A stretch of 64,000 nucleotides of DNA from Fulverythrobacter ferritrahens (GCF_020539485.1 NZ_JACDXU010000003.1:248001-312000); one strand, 5' to 3'. Shown: positions 8,594 through 18,771, numbered from the stretch's first letter. Made by a program: numbers and translations. The notes: generated by a model from the sequence alone, not told the origin.

Positions 8594-9688
8594 TTGAGCG
8601 ACAGATTCGATATTGCGGTAATCGGTGCGGGAATGGCCGGGGCCAGTCTTGCGGCTGAGCTGGGTCCCCATGCGCGTGTGGTATTGCTGGAGGCGGAGGA
8701 TGCGCCGGGCCGCCATGCCACGGGCCGCTCGGCCGCCTTCTGGGCAGAAACCTATGGCGGGCCGCTGGTGCAGCCGCTCACCACCGCTTCCGGTGGCTGG
8801 CTGGAAGACCATGGGTTCCTGGGAGAACGCGGCGCCTTGAATATCGCCCGCGCCGGTCAGGAGGCGGAGGTCGAGGCCTTCATTGCGGACTTCGCCCGCG
8901 CAGGGGTCCGAGTTGAACGGCTGGGACGCGACGAGATCGAGCGCATCGTTCCCGGCCTGCGCGCTGAGTGGTGCCATGGCGTGAGCGAGCCGACCTGCAA
9001 GGATATCGATGTGGCGGGCGTCCATGGCTGGTATCTTGCGGAAGCGAAACGGGCAGGAGTTGAGCTACGCTGCCGGGCAGGGCTGCTGTCCGCCGCGCAT
9101 GATCGCGAATGGAGGCTGGAACTGGCGGATGGTTCGACCATTCGCTGCGACGTTCTGGTGAACGCGGCGGGTGCCTGGGCCGATCCCGTGGCGGAGCTGG
9201 CGGGTGTCCGCCCGCTAGGCATCCAGCCCCTGCGGCGGACGGTAGTGCAGATTCGCACAGTGCCAGCCGCCGATGGAGGCTTGCCGCTGGTGGTCGATCT
9301 GGGCGGGCAATTCTACTTCAAACCGGAGAGCGGGCGGCTGTGGCTCAGTCCGCATGACGAGACGCCCAGCCTCCCTTGCGATGCAGCGCCGGAAGAAATG
9401 GATGTCGCCATCGCGATCGATCGCTTCGAACAGGTGGTGGACTGGCAGGTTGAGCGGATCGAGCACAAATGGGCGGGCCTCAGGAGCTTCGCGCCTGACC
9501 GCTTGCCGGTCTATGGCCCGGACCTGCGCAATCCGGCTTTCTTCTGGTTCGCCGGGCAAGGGGGCTTCGGTATACAGACCGCCCCGGCGGCGGCGCGCCT
9601 TGCTGCCCAGATTCTCCTGGGCCATTCGGCCGACGATCTCACCGCAGGACTGGACCGGAATCTCTACCTCGCCACGCGCTTCGGCTGA
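8594..9688 (+). CDS. FAD-dependent oxidoreductase (DAO family)
   Basis: 364 aa, starting at TTG 8594 with GAGG a few nt upstream, 7 nt after the hydrolase stop. A Rossmann FAD-binding motif lies at the N-terminus (IAVIGAGMAGASLAAE, residues 7-22), followed by a second FAD contact (ATGRSAAFWAETYG). Near the C-terminus is the DAO-family stretch KWAGLRSFAPDRLPVYGPD then FWFAGQGGFGIQTAPAAA. This family oxidises amino or hydroxy acids (D-amino acid dehydrogenase, sarcosine oxidase, glycerol-3-phosphate dehydrogenase relatives). The specific substrate cannot be read from the sequence. Convergent with rnhA. Confidence 0.85.
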   Translation: MSDRFDIAVIGAGMAGASLAAELGPHARVVLLEAEDAPGRHATGRSAAFWAETYGGPLVQPLTTASGGWLEDHGFLGERGALNIARAGQEAEVEAFIADFARAGVRVERLGRDEIERIVPGLRAEWCHGVSEPTCKDIDVAGVHGWYLAEAKRAGVELRCRAGLLSAAHDREWRLELADGSTIRCDVLVNAAGAWADPVAELAGVRPLGIQPLRRTVVQIRTVPAADGGLPLVVDLGGQFYFKPESGRLWLSPHDETPSLPCDAAPEEMDVAIAIDRFEQVVDWQVERIEHKWAGLRSFAPDRLPVYGPDLRNPAFFWFAGQGGFGIQTAPAAARLAAQILLGHSADDLTAGLDRNLYLATRFG

Positions 9689-9697
9689 AGCGCCGGT

Positions 9698-10147
9698 CTA
9701 TCGCCTTGCCGCGCGGTCGGCAGCTTCGCTGGCCAGCCGGTCCACCCGTTCGTTTTCGGGATGCCCGTTATGGCCTTTCACCCAGATCCATTCGATCTTG
9801 TGGGGGGCCGAGGCTTCGATCAGGTCGTGCCAGAGTTCGGCGTTGCGCACCGGCTTCTTGCTGGCATTGACCCAGCCATTGCGCTTCCAGCCATGCACCC
9901 ACTTGGTGATGCCATCGATCACATAGCGGCTGTCCGTGTGGAGATGAACCTGACACGGCCGGGTCAGCGCCTTCAGGGCGCTGATCACGCCCATCATCTC
10001 CATGCGATTATTGGTGGTCTCGGCCTCGGAGCCTGACAGTTCCTTCTCATGCTGGCCCATGCGCAGCAGCGCTCCCCAGCCTCCGGGGCCGGGATTGCCC
10101 TTGCAGGCCCCGTCGGTAAAAATCTCGACCTTCGTCAGCGTTACCAT
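9698..10147 (-). CDS. rnhA: Ribonuclease HI
   Basis: 149 aa from the ATG at 10147, one nucleotide after the thrB stop; an upstream in-frame extension to 10228 lies inside thrB and was rejected. It degrades RNA in RNA-DNA hybrids. All four acidic catalytic residues are visible: D12 ([11 protein letters not shown]), E50 (NNRMEMMG), D72 ([11 protein letters not shown]) and D136 (ENERVDRLA). The basic handle region ([11 protein letters not shown]) is present. It is the third gene of the ispH-thrB-rnhA operon, an order seen in many alphaproteobacteria. Confidence 0.96.
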   Translation of the reverse strand: MVTLTKVEIFTDGACKGNPGPGGWGALLRMGQHEKELSGSEAETTNNRMEMMGVISALKALTRPCQVHLHTDSRYVIDGITKWVHGWKRNGWVNASKKPVRNAELWHDLIEASAPHKIEWIWVKGHNGHPENERVDRLASEAADRAARR

Positions 10148-10148
10148 A

Positions 10149-11150
10149 TCAGGGCAGAAGGCTCGGCTGGGGCCCGGAGGCGAAGGCGGCGGCGCCATTA
10201 TCGGCATAGAAGGCAAGCCGCCGGGCAAAGGCGAGCGGATCCTTGCGCGTTACGAGCGCATCGGCTGGCGTGTGGAGCCAGTCTTCTGCGCGCGTCAGCA
10301 GGAAGCGCAGGCAGGCGCCTCGCGCCAGAACGGGCAGGGCGGCCACTTCGTCTGGCGAGAGGGCGCGCACGCTTTCATAGCCTCTCATCAGCGCGGAGCC
10401 GATTTCCGGCTGGAAACCGCGACCATCCGGGGCAAAGCACCATGCGGCATGGGTTACGGCAAGATCATAGGCGGTAATGTCGTAACAGGCGAAATAGAAG
10501 TCTATCAGTCCGCTGACCTGATGCCCCATCATCAGCACGTTGTCGGGAAACAGATCCGCATGAATGACGGAGCGCGGCAGATCCGATGGCCAGTGATTGC
10601 GCAGGAACGCCAGCTCGTTTCGTACCATGGCAGGCAGGGCGGGATCGATCTGGGCAAGCCCTTCCTCGCCGCAAACCCCTGCAAGATTGTCCCAGCCCGC
10701 AAGGCTGAGATCGTTGTTCCTCACCATCGAGAAATCGGCGGAAGCAAGATGGATTCCGGCAAGGGCCTGGCCCACTGAATGGGCCTGTTCTGCTTCGGGA
10801 TGATCGATCGAAACCCCCGGCAGGAATTCGATCAGCGCCACCGCTTTCCCGTCGAGCATCCGGAAAGCTGCGCCTTCGCGATCATGGATGGTGCGCGGCA
10901 CCGGGCAGTCATGCGCGGCAAGGTGGTCGAGCAGGCCGAGGAAGAAGGGCAGGTCGCCCAGCTCGATGCGCCGCTCATACATGGTGAGGATGAAGCGCGC
11001 GCCATAGCCTTCGCGGCCCGTCGTCTCCACCAGCCAGTTGGAGTTGGAGACGCCCTCGGCAATGCCCTTGGCCGAAACCAGTTCGCCGACATCGTAATGA
11101 GCGATCAGCGCGGCGAGGTCTTCCGCGCCCAGATGGGTGTAGACTGCCAT
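10149..11150 (-). CDS. thrB: Homoserine kinase (type II, APH-fold)
   Basis: 333 aa. It phosphorylates L-homoserine on the route to threonine. This is the aminoglycoside-phosphotransferase-fold ThrB, not the GHMP-type of E. coli. It starts [15 protein letters not shown], with the nucleotide-binding region [12 protein letters not shown], the Brenner-type catalytic loop [14 protein letters not shown] and the metal-binding DFYFA segment ([17 protein letters not shown]). It sits 6 nt after ispH and 1 nt before rnhA, so the three are cotranscribed. Confidence 0.92.
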   Translation of the reverse strand: MAVYTHLGAEDLAALIAHYDVGELVSAKGIAEGVSNSNWLVETTGREGYGARFILTMYERRIELGDLPFFLGLLDHLAAHDCPVPRTIHDREGAAFRMLDGKAVALIEFLPGVSIDHPEAEQAHSVGQALAGIHLASADFSMVRNNDLSLAGWDNLAGVCGEEGLAQIDPALPAMVRNELAFLRNHWPSDLPRSVIHADLFPDNVLMMGHQVSGLIDFYFACYDITAYDLAVTHAAWCFAPDGRGFQPEIGSALMRGYESVRALSPDEVAALPVLARGACLRFLLTRAEDWLHTPADALVTRKDPLAFARRLAFYADNGAAAFASGPQPSLLP

Positions 11151-11156
11151 GGCGGC

Positions 11157-12131
11157 TCAGTCCGCCAGCTGACGGGGAAGTTTGAAGACCATCTTCTCTT
11201 CCGCCGTCACCAGAGTGTGTTCTTCCACATCGCGCCATTGCGTCAGGGCATCCACCACTTCGCGCACCAGCGTTTCGGGTGCGGAGGCCCCGGCGGTCAG
11301 GCCCAGCGTATCAACGCCGTCGAGCCACGCGGGATTGATCTCGCTTGCCCGCTGAATCAGCCGGGCAGACGCGCCGCAACGCTCGGCAACTTCCACCAGG
11401 CGGAGCGAATTGGAGCTGTTGGGCGCGCCTATCACCAAAACGAGCTGGGATTGCGGCGCAATGGCCTTCACCGCTGCCTGGCGGTTGGAGGTGGCATAGC
11501 AGATATCTTCGGCTTTTGGCGCGGCGATATTGGGAAAACGGGCCTTGAGCGCCTCGACGATTTCGGCCGTGTCATCGACCGACAGCGTGGTCTGGGTAAG
11601 GAAGGCCAGCTCCGCATCGGCAGGAAAATCGAGCGATGCGACGTCTTCGACCGTCTCGACCAGAGTCATCGCGCCTTCCGGCACCTGGCCGAAAGTGCCG
11701 ATCACCTCCGGGTGGCCCTTGTGGCCGACGAATATGATGTGGCGGCCGAATTCCAGCTGACGTTCAGCCTGGCGATGGACCTTGCTAACCAGGGGGCAGG
11801 TGGCGTCCAGCCACTCCAGCCCGCGCGCGGTCGCTTCGGCCGGGACCGCCTTGGGTACGCCATGCGCACTGAAAACCACCGGCACGCCATCCGGCACGTC
11901 GCTCAGCTCTTCCACGAAGATCGCGCCCTTGGCCTTGAGCCCATCCACCACGTAGCGGTTATGCACGATCTCGTGCCGCACATAGACCGGCGCGCCATAG
12001 CGGGACAACGCACGCTCCACGATCTCGATGGCGCGATCCACGCCCGCGCAGAAGCCGCGCGGGGCGGCAATCAGCAATGTGAGGGGCTTGCGGCCGCTGG
12101 TGCCGGGTTGATTTGGAAATGCAGCATTCAT
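11157..12131 (-). CDS. ispH: 4-hydroxy-3-methylbut-2-enyl diphosphate reductase
   Basis: 324 aa. Last enzyme of the MEP isoprenoid pathway, reducing HMBPP to IPP and DMAPP with a 4Fe-4S cluster. The three cluster cysteines are visible: C28 ([14 protein letters not shown]), C112 ([12 protein letters not shown]) and C211 ([11 protein letters not shown]). Substrate-binding stretches [23 protein letters not shown] and GAPNSSNS are intact. It is the promoter-proximal gene of a leftward operon with thrB and rnhA, divergent from a lipoprotein gene 77 nt away. Confidence 0.97.
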   Translation of the reverse strand: MNAAFPNQPGTSGRKPLTLLIAAPRGFCAGVDRAIEIVERALSRYGAPVYVRHEIVHNRYVVDGLKAKGAIFVEELSDVPDGVPVVFSAHGVPKAVPAEATARGLEWLDATCPLVSKVHRQAERQLEFGRHIIFVGHKGHPEVIGTFGQVPEGAMTLVETVEDVASLDFPADAELAFLTQTTLSVDDTAEIVEALKARFPNIAAPKAEDICYATSNRQAAVKAIAPQSQLVLVIGAPNSSNSLRLVEVAERCGASARLIQRASEINPAWLDGVDTLGLTAGASAPETLVREVVDALTQWRDVEEHTLVTAEEKMVFKLPRQLAD

Positions 12132-12208
12132 CCGGGACGCTCTAGCGGTTGTCGCTGCGCGGCGAAAGGGCTAGGGCTGCGCGAATAGCTATACCTTGAG
12201 GACATTGC

Positions 12209-12868
12209 ATGACCGCTCGCCTTCGCCGCATTACCATGATCGCGACCTTGGCCGCCGGTGCGGTTGTGCTTTCCGGCTGCAAGAGCAGCGGGCAGCTGGT
12301 GATCGACCAGGGCGTCGGTATTACGGCGCTTCGCGGGGTTTGCCCGGCCGTCGGCATCCCGGCCTATACCGGGGACATCACCCTGTTCAACGGCACCTCT
12401 CGCACCGCCGATGCGATCGATGTGGTGGCCGTGATGACCAATGTGCGCAGCACCTGCGATGATTCGAGCGAGCGTGTCTACGCCACCGCAACTTTCGATG
12501 TGCAGGCGCGCCGCAGCGATACGCGCGGCGCTCGCACCGTGCAGATTCCCTATTTCTCCACGGTTCTGCGTGGCGGCAGCGCGGTCGTCTCCAAGCGCGT
12601 CGGAACGGTGACGCTCCAGTTCGCCGATGGGCAGGAACGCGCTCAGGCCAGCGGAACGGCGGGCGCCTATATCAGCCGCGCCGAAGCGACCCTGCCGGCG
12701 GATGTAGCGGAAAAGATCAACCGCAAGCGGCGCGCCGGCGAGGAAGACGCGGCGATCGACCCGTTGACCCTGCCTGAAGTTCGCGATGCGCTGGCCCGCG
12801 CCAATTTCGAACTGTTGGTGGGCTTCCAGCTTTCCGAAGCGCAGCTGGCCTACAACGCCACCCGCTGA
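12209..12868 (+). CDS. Putative lipoprotein of unknown function
   Basis: 219 aa. The N-terminus MTARLRRITMIATLAAGAVV ends in the lipobox LSGC with Cys24, so it is predicted to be lipidated. The mature part has two cysteines (RGVCPAV, NVRSTCDD), a beta-rich middle (DITLFNGTSRTADAIDVVAV; SKRVGTVTLQFADGQ) and a helical C-terminus (NRKRRAGEEDAAIDP then ARANFELLVGFQLSEAQLAY). I do not recognise a named domain. It stands between divergent ispH and co-directional argS, which is 77 nt downstream beyond a hairpin, so it may be monocistronic. Confidence 0.8.
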   Translation: MTARLRRITMIATLAAGAVVLSGCKSSGQLVIDQGVGITALRGVCPAVGIPAYTGDITLFNGTSRTADAIDVVAVMTNVRSTCDDSSERVYATATFDVQARRSDTRGARTVQIPYFSTVLRGGSAVVSKRVGTVTLQFADGQERAQASGTAGAYISRAEATLPADVAEKINRKRRAGEEDAAIDPLTLPEVRDALARANFELLVGFQLSEAQLAYNATR

Positions 12869-12884
12869 TCTTTTTCGTAGGTTA

Positions 12885-12908
12885 CGGGAGCCATTGAGTC
12901 GGCTCCCG
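12885..12908 (+). terminator. Hairpin downstream of the lipoprotein gene
   Basis: CGGGAGCC (12885-12892) pairs perfectly with GGCTCCCG (12901-12908) around an 8-nt loop. There is no run of T after it, so it may stabilise the 3' end of the mRNA rather than act as a strict intrinsic terminator. It separates the lipoprotein gene from argS. Confidence 0.5.
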
Positions 12909-12945
12909 CTTCCGCAAGCGGCGCAAACCCGCTAACGGCCCTGCC

Positions 12946-14691
12946 ATGTCCGAAACCAAGACCATCCATGCCGCCTTTGCGGCCCACCTCGCCGATGTCC
13001 TCGATGCGCTCGAAAACGCAGGCACTCTGCCCGCTGGCCTTTCGCGCACCAATGTGACGGTGGAGCCACCGCGAGATCCTTCGCATGGTGATCTTGCGAC
13101 CAATGCCGCCATGGTGCTGGCCAAGCCTGCGGCGACCAATCCGCGTGTGCTGGCGGGCGAAATCTCCGGCAAGCTGGATGAGCTGCCGGAAGTGACCGCA
13201 ACGGAAATCGCAGGTCCCGGCTTCATCAATATGCGCCTGTCCGATGCCGCCTGGCGTGGCGAACTGGCCGCGATTGGCGCCCTTGGCGCCGACTATGGCC
13301 GCTCCGCCATGGGCGAGGGGCGCCGGGTGAATGTGGAATATGTCTCGGCCAATCCCACTGGCCCCATGCATATGGGCCATTGCCGCGGCGCCGTGGTGGG
13401 CGATGCTCTTGCCAGCCTGCTGGAATATGCCGGCTATAAGGTGACCCGCGAATATTACGTCAACGATGCTGGCGGCCAGGTCGATGTTCTGGCTCGCTCC
13501 GTCTACCTGCGCTATTGCGAAGCGCTGGGCGAGGATATTGGCGAGATTCCGGCTGGCCTTTATCCCGGCGATTACCTCAAGCCGGTGGGCAAGGCGCTGG
13601 CCGAGGAATTTGGGGCTGCCTATCTCGGCAAGGCGGAAGAGGAATGGCTGGCGCTGTTCCGCACCCGCGCCGTGGCTGCGATGATGGACATGATCCGGGC
13701 CGATCTGGCCATGCTGGGCATTCATCACGACCTGTTCTCGTCGGAAGCGGAACTGCAGGCGGCGGGCAAGCCCGAAGCGGCGGAGAAGTGGCTGCGCGAG
13801 CATGATCTTGTCTATGACGGTGTGCTGGAAGCTCCCAAGGGCAAGACGCTGGAAGATTGGGAGCCGGTGGAGCTTCCGCTGTTCCGCTCAACCAAGTTCG
13901 GGGACGATCAGGATCGCCCGATCCGCAAGAGCGACGGCAAGTGGACCTATTTCGGTGCTGACCTCGCCTATCACCTGCAGAAGGCCCAGAGCGCCGATGA
14001 ACTGATTGATATCTGGGGCGCGGATCACGCTGGCACGGTGAAGCGGATCAAGGCTGCTGTGGCCGCCCTTTCCGAAGGGCAGGGCAAGCCGATTCCCTTC
14101 GATGTGAAGCTGGTGCAGATGGTGCAGCTGCTGCGTGATGGCGAACCGGCCAAGATGTCCAAGCGGTCGGGCAATTTCGTCACCATCGCCGATATGGTGG
14201 AAGAAGTGGGCAAGGACGTGGTGCGTTTCACCATGCTGACCCGCAAGCCCGAGGCGCAGATGGATTTCGACTTCGCCAAGGTGGTGGAAGCGTCGAAGGA
14301 CAATCCGGTCTTCTACGTCCAATATGCCAATGCGCGCATTCACTCGACCCTGCGCAAGGCTGCGGCGGAAGGGCTCGCCCCGTCCGACGCGCATCTCGAC
14401 CGGCTTGGTGCGGATGAACTGGCGCTGGTGAAATTTGCGGCGCAGTTCCCCCGCATGGTGGAAGCGGCTGCGGCCGCCCGCGAACCGCACCGTATCGCCT
14501 TCTTCCTCTATGATCTTGCCGCGGCGTTCCATGCCTATTGGAACCTTGGCAATGACGACCCTTCAAAGCGTTTCATCCTGACTGAACAGCCGGAATTGAC
14601 CGGGGCGAGGCTTTTCCTTGGCCAGCAAATCGGGCAGGTTGTGAAGAACGGCCTCAGTCTGCTGGGGGTGGAGGCCGTCGAGGAGCTGTAA
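12946..14691 (+). CDS. argS: Arginyl-tRNA synthetase
   Basis: 581 aa class I aminoacyl-tRNA synthetase. An N-terminal Add1-type domain covers roughly residues 1-115. The active site carries the HIGH-type motif in [20 protein letters not shown] (HMGH near 142) and KMSKRSG near 403. The C-terminal DALR anticodon-binding region contains [16 protein letters not shown]. It charges tRNA-Arg. It is followed 3 nt later by a SPOR-domain gene and starts a rightward run of cell-envelope genes. Confidence 0.97.
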   Translation: MSETKTIHAAFAAHLADVLDALENAGTLPAGLSRTNVTVEPPRDPSHGDLATNAAMVLAKPAATNPRVLAGEISGKLDELPEVTATEIAGPGFINMRLSDAAWRGELAAIGALGADYGRSAMGEGRRVNVEYVSANPTGPMHMGHCRGAVVGDALASLLEYAGYKVTREYYVNDAGGQVDVLARSVYLRYCEALGEDIGEIPAGLYPGDYLKPVGKALAEEFGAAYLGKAEEEWLALFRTRAVAAMMDMIRADLAMLGIHHDLFSSEAELQAAGKPEAAEKWLREHDLVYDGVLEAPKGKTLEDWEPVELPLFRSTKFGDDQDRPIRKSDGKWTYFGADLAYHLQKAQSADELIDIWGADHAGTVKRIKAAVAALSEGQGKPIPFDVKLVQMVQLLRDGEPAKMSKRSGNFVTIADMVEEVGKDVVRFTMLTRKPEAQMDFDFAKVVEASKDNPVFYVQYANARIHSTLRKAAAEGLAPSDAHLDRLGADELALVKFAAQFPRMVEAAAAAREPHRIAFFLYDLAAAFHAYWNLGNDDPSKRFILTEQPELTGARLFLGQQIGQVVKNGLSLLGVEAVEEL

Positions 14692-14694
14692 GAT

Positions 14695-15384
14695 ATGGCG
14701 ATCGGGGATCAGTACAGCGAGAATGAAGGGCTCTGGACCGGCGACGGGGCAGCGGGCGCACGGCTCGCCCTGGAGGATGGGAAGGACCAGCTTCCCTGGC
14801 TCGAAAGCGACGAGGATTATGCCGAGGAGGGCGTCGATACGGCCCGCATCGCAGCCTTTGCCGTGATCGGCCTGCTCGCCGTGGGGCTGATCGTGGGGGC
14901 GATCTGGTGGTTCACCCGCGATCATTCCGATTCTTCCCTGGCGGGTGACGGGAGCACGATCGAAGCGCCAGCGGGGCCGTACAAGACCAAGCCCGAAAAT
15001 CCTGGCGGCAAGACCTTTGCCGGTACGGGCGACACCAGCTTTGCCGTGGCAGAGGGCAAGAGCCTGGAGGCCAAGCTGGCGGAAGACGCCACGCCGCCTC
15101 CCAGCGTCGACACCGAGGCGGCATCGCCTGCTGCGAGCGAGCAGAAGGGTGGCATTGGTGTGCAGGTCGGTGCCTATTCCAACCGTGCAAGCGCCGAGCA
15201 GGGCTGGCAGAAGCTCGTCCGCCAGTTCGAGGTGCTGAACGGGGTAAGCCACCGTGTTGTCGAGGGGCAGGCCGATATCGGCAAGGTCTATCGCCTGCAG
15301 GCGGTGGCAGGCGACATGGCCGGGGCAAATGCACTGTGCAGCAGCCTGCGCGCTTCCGGTGGCTCTTGTCAGGTGAAGCCCTGA
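14695..15384 (+). CDS. SPOR domain-containing membrane protein
   Basis: 229 aa. A cytoplasmic acidic N-terminus (about 1-48) is followed by a single membrane helix (IAAFAVIGLLAVGLIVGAIW, about 50-70), a Pro/Ala-rich periplasmic linker, and a C-terminal SPOR domain (about 150-229; GIGVQVGAYSNRASAEQGWQ, then VYRLQAVAGDMAGANALCSS). SPOR domains bind denuded glycan strands at the division site, so a septal role is likely. It starts 3 nt after argS; nagZ follows after about 97 nt. Confidence 0.88.
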   Translation: MAIGDQYSENEGLWTGDGAAGARLALEDGKDQLPWLESDEDYAEEGVDTARIAAFAVIGLLAVGLIVGAIWWFTRDHSDSSLAGDGSTIEAPAGPYKTKPENPGGKTFAGTGDTSFAVAEGKSLEAKLAEDATPPPSVDTEAASPAASEQKGGIGVQVGAYSNRASAEQGWQKLVRQFEVLNGVSHRVVEGQADIGKVYRLQAVAGDMAGANALCSSLRASGGSCQVKP

Positions 15385-15481
15385 ACCGGCCTGAGGCGCT
15401 GTGTCGCGGGCGGGTGAATTTCCACACCCCTGCGTGGGCCGCGCTTGCGAAACAGGCCTATAGCTGCGAGCTTCCCAGCCT

Positions 15482-16501
15482 ATGACACCAGCGATCTTCG
15501 GCCTTTCCGGACTGCGGCTGACCGCTGAAGAGCGGGCGTTTTTCCGCGATTCCGATCCGGCGGGCTACATCCTGTTCGGACGCAATATCGAAGATCGGGA
15601 ACAGCTTCGCGCCCTGACCGATGAATTGCGCGCGATTCACGGGCGCGACCGCTTGTTCGTCTGCATCGATCAGGAAGGCGGGCGTGTGGCGCGGATGAAG
15701 CCGCCACAATGGCTGCGCTTCCCGCCAGGCGAGGCCTTCGACAGGCTGTACGATATTGCCCCTGCCAGCGCGATCGAGGCCGCGCGTGCCAATGCGGAAG
15801 CGCTGGGCATGGACCTTGCCGAGGTGGGCATCACGGTGGACTGCCATCCCTCGCTCGATGTTCGCCAGCCGGGCGCCCATGATGTGATCGGGGATCGCGC
15901 GTTGGGCAGCGAGCCGATGCGGGTCGCGGCGCTTGGCCGCGCGGTGCTGCAGGGGCTTGGCCGGGCGGGAATTGCGGGCTGTATCAAGCATATGCCGGGC
16001 CATGGCCGGGCGTTGGCGGACAGCCACAAGGCCCTGCCGGTAGTCGATGCGAGCGAGGAGGAACTGGAAATCGACCTCGTCCCGTTCCGGGCACTGGCGG
16101 ATACGCCGGTGGGGATGACAGCCCACATTCGCTACCGGGTGTGGGACGATGAGAACGCCGGGACGCTTTCTCCCTTCGTGGTGGGGGAGATTATCCGGCG
16201 GCGCATCGGCTTTGATGGGCTATTGTTGACCGACGATCTGGACATGGAGGCGCTGAGCGGCACCGTGCCGGAACGTGCCGCCCGTGCGATTGCGGCGGGT
16301 TGTGACATCGCCTTGAATTGCTGGGCGAAAATGGATGACATGGTAGGCATAACCAATGTCCTTCCCGCCATGAGCGAGGAGACAAGTGCCCGGCTGGAGC
16401 GGGCGCTCAACGTGACGCAAAGCGCGTTCAACGGCGCACGGCAGGCCGGTCTGCTTGCAAAACGGGACGCATTGCTGGCCCTGGCCGGGGAACCAGCATG
16501 A
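15482..16501 (+). CDS. nagZ: Beta-N-acetylglucosaminidase NagZ (GH3)
   Basis: 339 aa, cytoplasmic. It removes GlcNAc from anhydro-muropeptides in peptidoglycan recycling. The NagZ signature is complete: CIDQEGGRVARMKPPQWLRF near the N-terminus, the flexible loop KHMPGHGRALADSHKALP with the catalytic His, and the nucleophile region LLLTDDLDMEAL. Its stop overlaps the scpA start by 4 nt. The neighbourhood argS-SPOR-nagZ-scpA-scpB-tatABC is a recurring alphaproteobacterial order. Confidence 0.96.
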   Translation: MTPAIFGLSGLRLTAEERAFFRDSDPAGYILFGRNIEDREQLRALTDELRAIHGRDRLFVCIDQEGGRVARMKPPQWLRFPPGEAFDRLYDIAPASAIEAARANAEALGMDLAEVGITVDCHPSLDVRQPGAHDVIGDRALGSEPMRVAALGRAVLQGLGRAGIAGCIKHMPGHGRALADSHKALPVVDASEEELEIDLVPFRALADTPVGMTAHIRYRVWDDENAGTLSPFVVGEIIRRRIGFDGLLLTDDLDMEALSGTVPERAARAIAAGCDIALNCWAKMDDMVGITNVLPAMSEETSARLERALNVTQSAFNGARQAGLLAKRDALLALAGEPA

Positions 16502-17328
16502 GCGAGGGGGATGCCGCCCCCGATGCTGACGATATTCCCCCCCTGTTGCCGGAGGATGCCTGGGAACTTCCCGCCGCTTCCGGTACGGCCCCCGGCACCG
16601 GCGATGCCGAGGCGCTCTATCTGGAACTCGATGGCTGGGAGGGGCCGCTCGATCTTCTGCTCGATCTGGCGCGACGGCAGAAGGTCGATCTCAAGAGCAT
16701 TTCGATCCTGGCCCTGGTGGACCAGTACATCGCTTATATCGAACGGGCCGAGGCGCTGAAGCTGGAACTGGCGGCGGATTATCTCGTGATGGCGGCATGG
16801 TTGGCCTATCTCAAATCCGCGATGCTGCTGCCCAAGGAGGAGCAGGAAGATCCCAGCCCCGAGGAACTGGCCCTGCGCCTGCAATTGCGCCTGCAACGGC
16901 TTGGCGCCATGCGCGAGGCGGCTGCCCGGCTGATGGGGCGGGACCGGATCGGGCGCGACGTGTTCCTGCGCGGCGCGCCGGAAGGCTTGCGGGTGGATCG
17001 CAAGAATCTGTGGCAGTGCGACTGGTTCGACCTGGTCCAGGCTTATGGGCAAGTGAAGGCGCGCACCCAGCCGGCGGTGCATATGGTGCGCGACCGGATG
17101 GTGATGACGCTGGATTCGGCGCTGGAGCGGGTTTCTTCCATGCTGGGCGTCACGCTGGACTGGATGGAACTGCGCGAATTCCTGCCCGGCGGGCCGGATA
17201 AAAGGCTGCAGCGGTCCGCGTTGGCCTCCAGCTTCGTGGCCGCGTTGGAACTGGCGCGGTTGGGCAGGGCTGAAATCCGGCAGGAGGAAATCTTTGGCCC
17301 CATGCATCTCAGGCGGATCAAGGCATGA
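16498..17328 (+). CDS. scpA: Segregation and condensation protein A
   Basis: 276 aa kleisin of the Smc-ScpAB condensin. The family N-terminal block is visible after an extended acidic, Pro-rich leader of about 40 residues: LELDGWEGPLDLLLDLARRQ, then KVDLKSISILALVDQYIAYI and ADYLVMAAWLAYLKSAMLLP. The C-terminal winged-helix part ends with ALELARLGRAEIRQEEIFGP. It overlaps nagZ upstream and scpB downstream by 4 nt each (ATGA), indicating translational coupling. Confidence 0.95.
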   Translation: MSEGDAAPDADDIPPLLPEDAWELPAASGTAPGTGDAEALYLELDGWEGPLDLLLDLARRQKVDLKSISILALVDQYIAYIERAEALKLELAADYLVMAAWLAYLKSAMLLPKEEQEDPSPEELALRLQLRLQRLGAMREAAARLMGRDRIGRDVFLRGAPEGLRVDRKNLWQCDWFDLVQAYGQVKARTQPAVHMVRDRMVMTLDSALERVSSMLGVTLDWMELREFLPGGPDKRLQRSALASSFVAALELARLGRAEIRQEEIFGPMHLRRIKA

Positions 17329-18029
17329 GCGACGAACAGGCGATGAGCGGCCAGATGACTGACGCGGTGGTTGCGGGCGCGCCCGGTAGTCAGCCCGAGG
17401 CAGACGATCTGGTGCGCGCCGTGGAGGCGACCTTGTTCGCCGCCGAAGAAGCGCTTTCGGTGGATGCCATCTCCGCCCATCTCGGAGGGGCGGAAGTTCG
17501 GGAAGCGCTGAAGGAACTGGAAGCGCATTACGCCCGGCGCGGCATCAGGCTGGTGGAACGCGGCAAGCGCTGGCAGTTCCAGACCGCGCCCGATCTGGCG
17601 CATCTGCTGCGCCGCGAACGCGAACATGCCCGCCGCCTGTCGCGCGCGGCCACGGAGGTTCTGGCGATTGTCGCCTATCACGAGCCGGTCAGCCGCGCGG
17701 AAATCGAATCGATCCGCGGCGTGCAGACGAGCAGCGGTACGCTGGATGTTCTGATGGAAGCAGGCTGGGTGCGGGTGGCCGGCCGGCGCGAAGTTCCGGG
17801 GCGGCCGGTGATCTATGCCACCACGCCTGAATTCCTCAGCCACTTCTCGCTCGCCTCGCGCCGGGACCTGCCCGGAATCGACGAATTGCGTGCCGCTGGC
17901 CTGCTTGATCCGGTGGATGACGCCTATGATGCCCTCACCTCTGCGGGCGGTGACGAATCGGGCGTTGAAACGGACAAGTCTGATGCCGAAGGCTCCGCCA
18001 CGCTGGATAAGCCGGACGAAGTGGTTTAA
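17325..18029 (+). CDS. scpB: Segregation and condensation protein B
   Basis: 234 aa. Two winged-helix domains: VEATLFAAEEALSVDAISAH at the start and ATEVLAIVAYHEPVSRAEIE with IRGVQTSSGTLDVLMEAGWV in the second, the ScpB signature. GRPVIYATTPEFLSHF follows. The C-terminal 40 residues are acidic and low-complexity. It partners with ScpA and Smc in chromosome organisation. It overlaps scpA and lies 33 nt before tatA. Confidence 0.95.
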   Translation: MSDEQAMSGQMTDAVVAGAPGSQPEADDLVRAVEATLFAAEEALSVDAISAHLGGAEVREALKELEAHYARRGIRLVERGKRWQFQTAPDLAHLLRREREHARRLSRAATEVLAIVAYHEPVSRAEIESIRGVQTSSGTLDVLMEAGWVRVAGRREVPGRPVIYATTPEFLSHFSLASRRDLPGIDELRAAGLLDPVDDAYDALTSAGGDESGVETDKSDAEGSATLDKPDEVV

Positions 18030-18062
18030 GGGTTCGCGCGGAAAGCATCGGAGTTTCCAATA

Positions 18063-18302
18063 ATGAATATCGGGCCGGTCCAGCTGCTGATTATCGCGGT
18101 CATCATCCTCGTGCTGTTCGGTCGTGGCCGCATTTCGGAGATGATGGGCGATTTCGGCAAGGGAGTGAAAAGCTTCCGCAAGGGCATCAACGAAGATGAC
18201 ACGCCCGCAGCGCCGCCCGCCAGGATCGATGCGGCCAAGAACGGGAACGGACAGGCCGATTCCGCTCAGGCAAAAACGCCGGATAACTCCGCCTCCAACT
18301 GA
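18063..18302 (+). CDS. tatA: Sec-independent translocase protein TatA
   Basis: 79 aa. A short N-terminal membrane helix ([18 protein letters not shown]) leads through the [20 protein letters not shown] amphipathic helix to a charged, Pro/Ala-rich tail. The FG hinge and the FGKGVKSFR motif are typical of TatA. It forms the pore-like oligomer for twin-arginine export of folded proteins. First gene of tatABC, with tatB 31 nt downstream. Confidence 0.95.
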   Translation: MNIGPVQLLIIAVIILVLFGRGRISEMMGDFGKGVKSFRKGINEDDTPAAPPARIDAAKNGNGQADSAQAKTPDNSASN

Positions 18303-18333
18303 ATGAGGGAGGGGGTTCGCCCCTGCTGAAACA

Positions 18334-18768
18334 ATGTTCGATATCGGCGCGCAAGAGCTGCTGGTCATCGTGGTCGTGGCGATACTCGTCATCGGCCCCA
18401 AGGATATGCCTGCCGCGCTGAGGACGGCGGGCCGCTGGATCGGTAAGGTCCGGCGCGTTTCCAACCATTTTCGCGCGGGGGTCGAAACCATGATCCGCGA
18501 AGCCGAAATGGAGGAGATGGAAAAGAAATGGCAGGAACAGAACCGCAGAGTGATGGAACAGCATCCCGATGCGACCATCGATGCAGCCAATGGCGGCGGC
18601 GTTGAAATGGTGCCCCTGCCGTCCGCTGCCAACCCTGTCGCCAGCGAACCTGCATCCACCGATGCTGCCCCGGCGGCTTCGGCAGAGGCCCGTGCGGCCC
18701 AAGGCGCTGCGGAACCTGCGCCCTCTGCCCCGGCACCTGCCACTCCCGCCGATCCGGACAAGAGCTGA
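18334..18768 (+). CDS. tatB: Sec-independent translocase protein TatB
   Basis: 144 aa. MFDIGAQELLVIVVVAILVI is the TatB membrane segment, followed by GPKDMPAALRTAGRWIGKVR, the TatB-specific hinge and amphipathic helix that distinguishes it from TatA. A longer helix with EAEMEEMEKKWQEQNRRV and an Ala/Pro-rich C-terminus complete it. With TatC it forms the signal-peptide receptor. tatC starts 3 nt after its stop. Confidence 0.94.
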   Translation: MFDIGAQELLVIVVVAILVIGPKDMPAALRTAGRWIGKVRRVSNHFRAGVETMIREAEMEEMEKKWQEQNRRVMEQHPDATIDAANGGGVEMVPLPSAANPVASEPASTDAAPAASAEARAAQGAAEPAPSAPAPATPADPDKS

Positions 18769-18771
18769 TAC

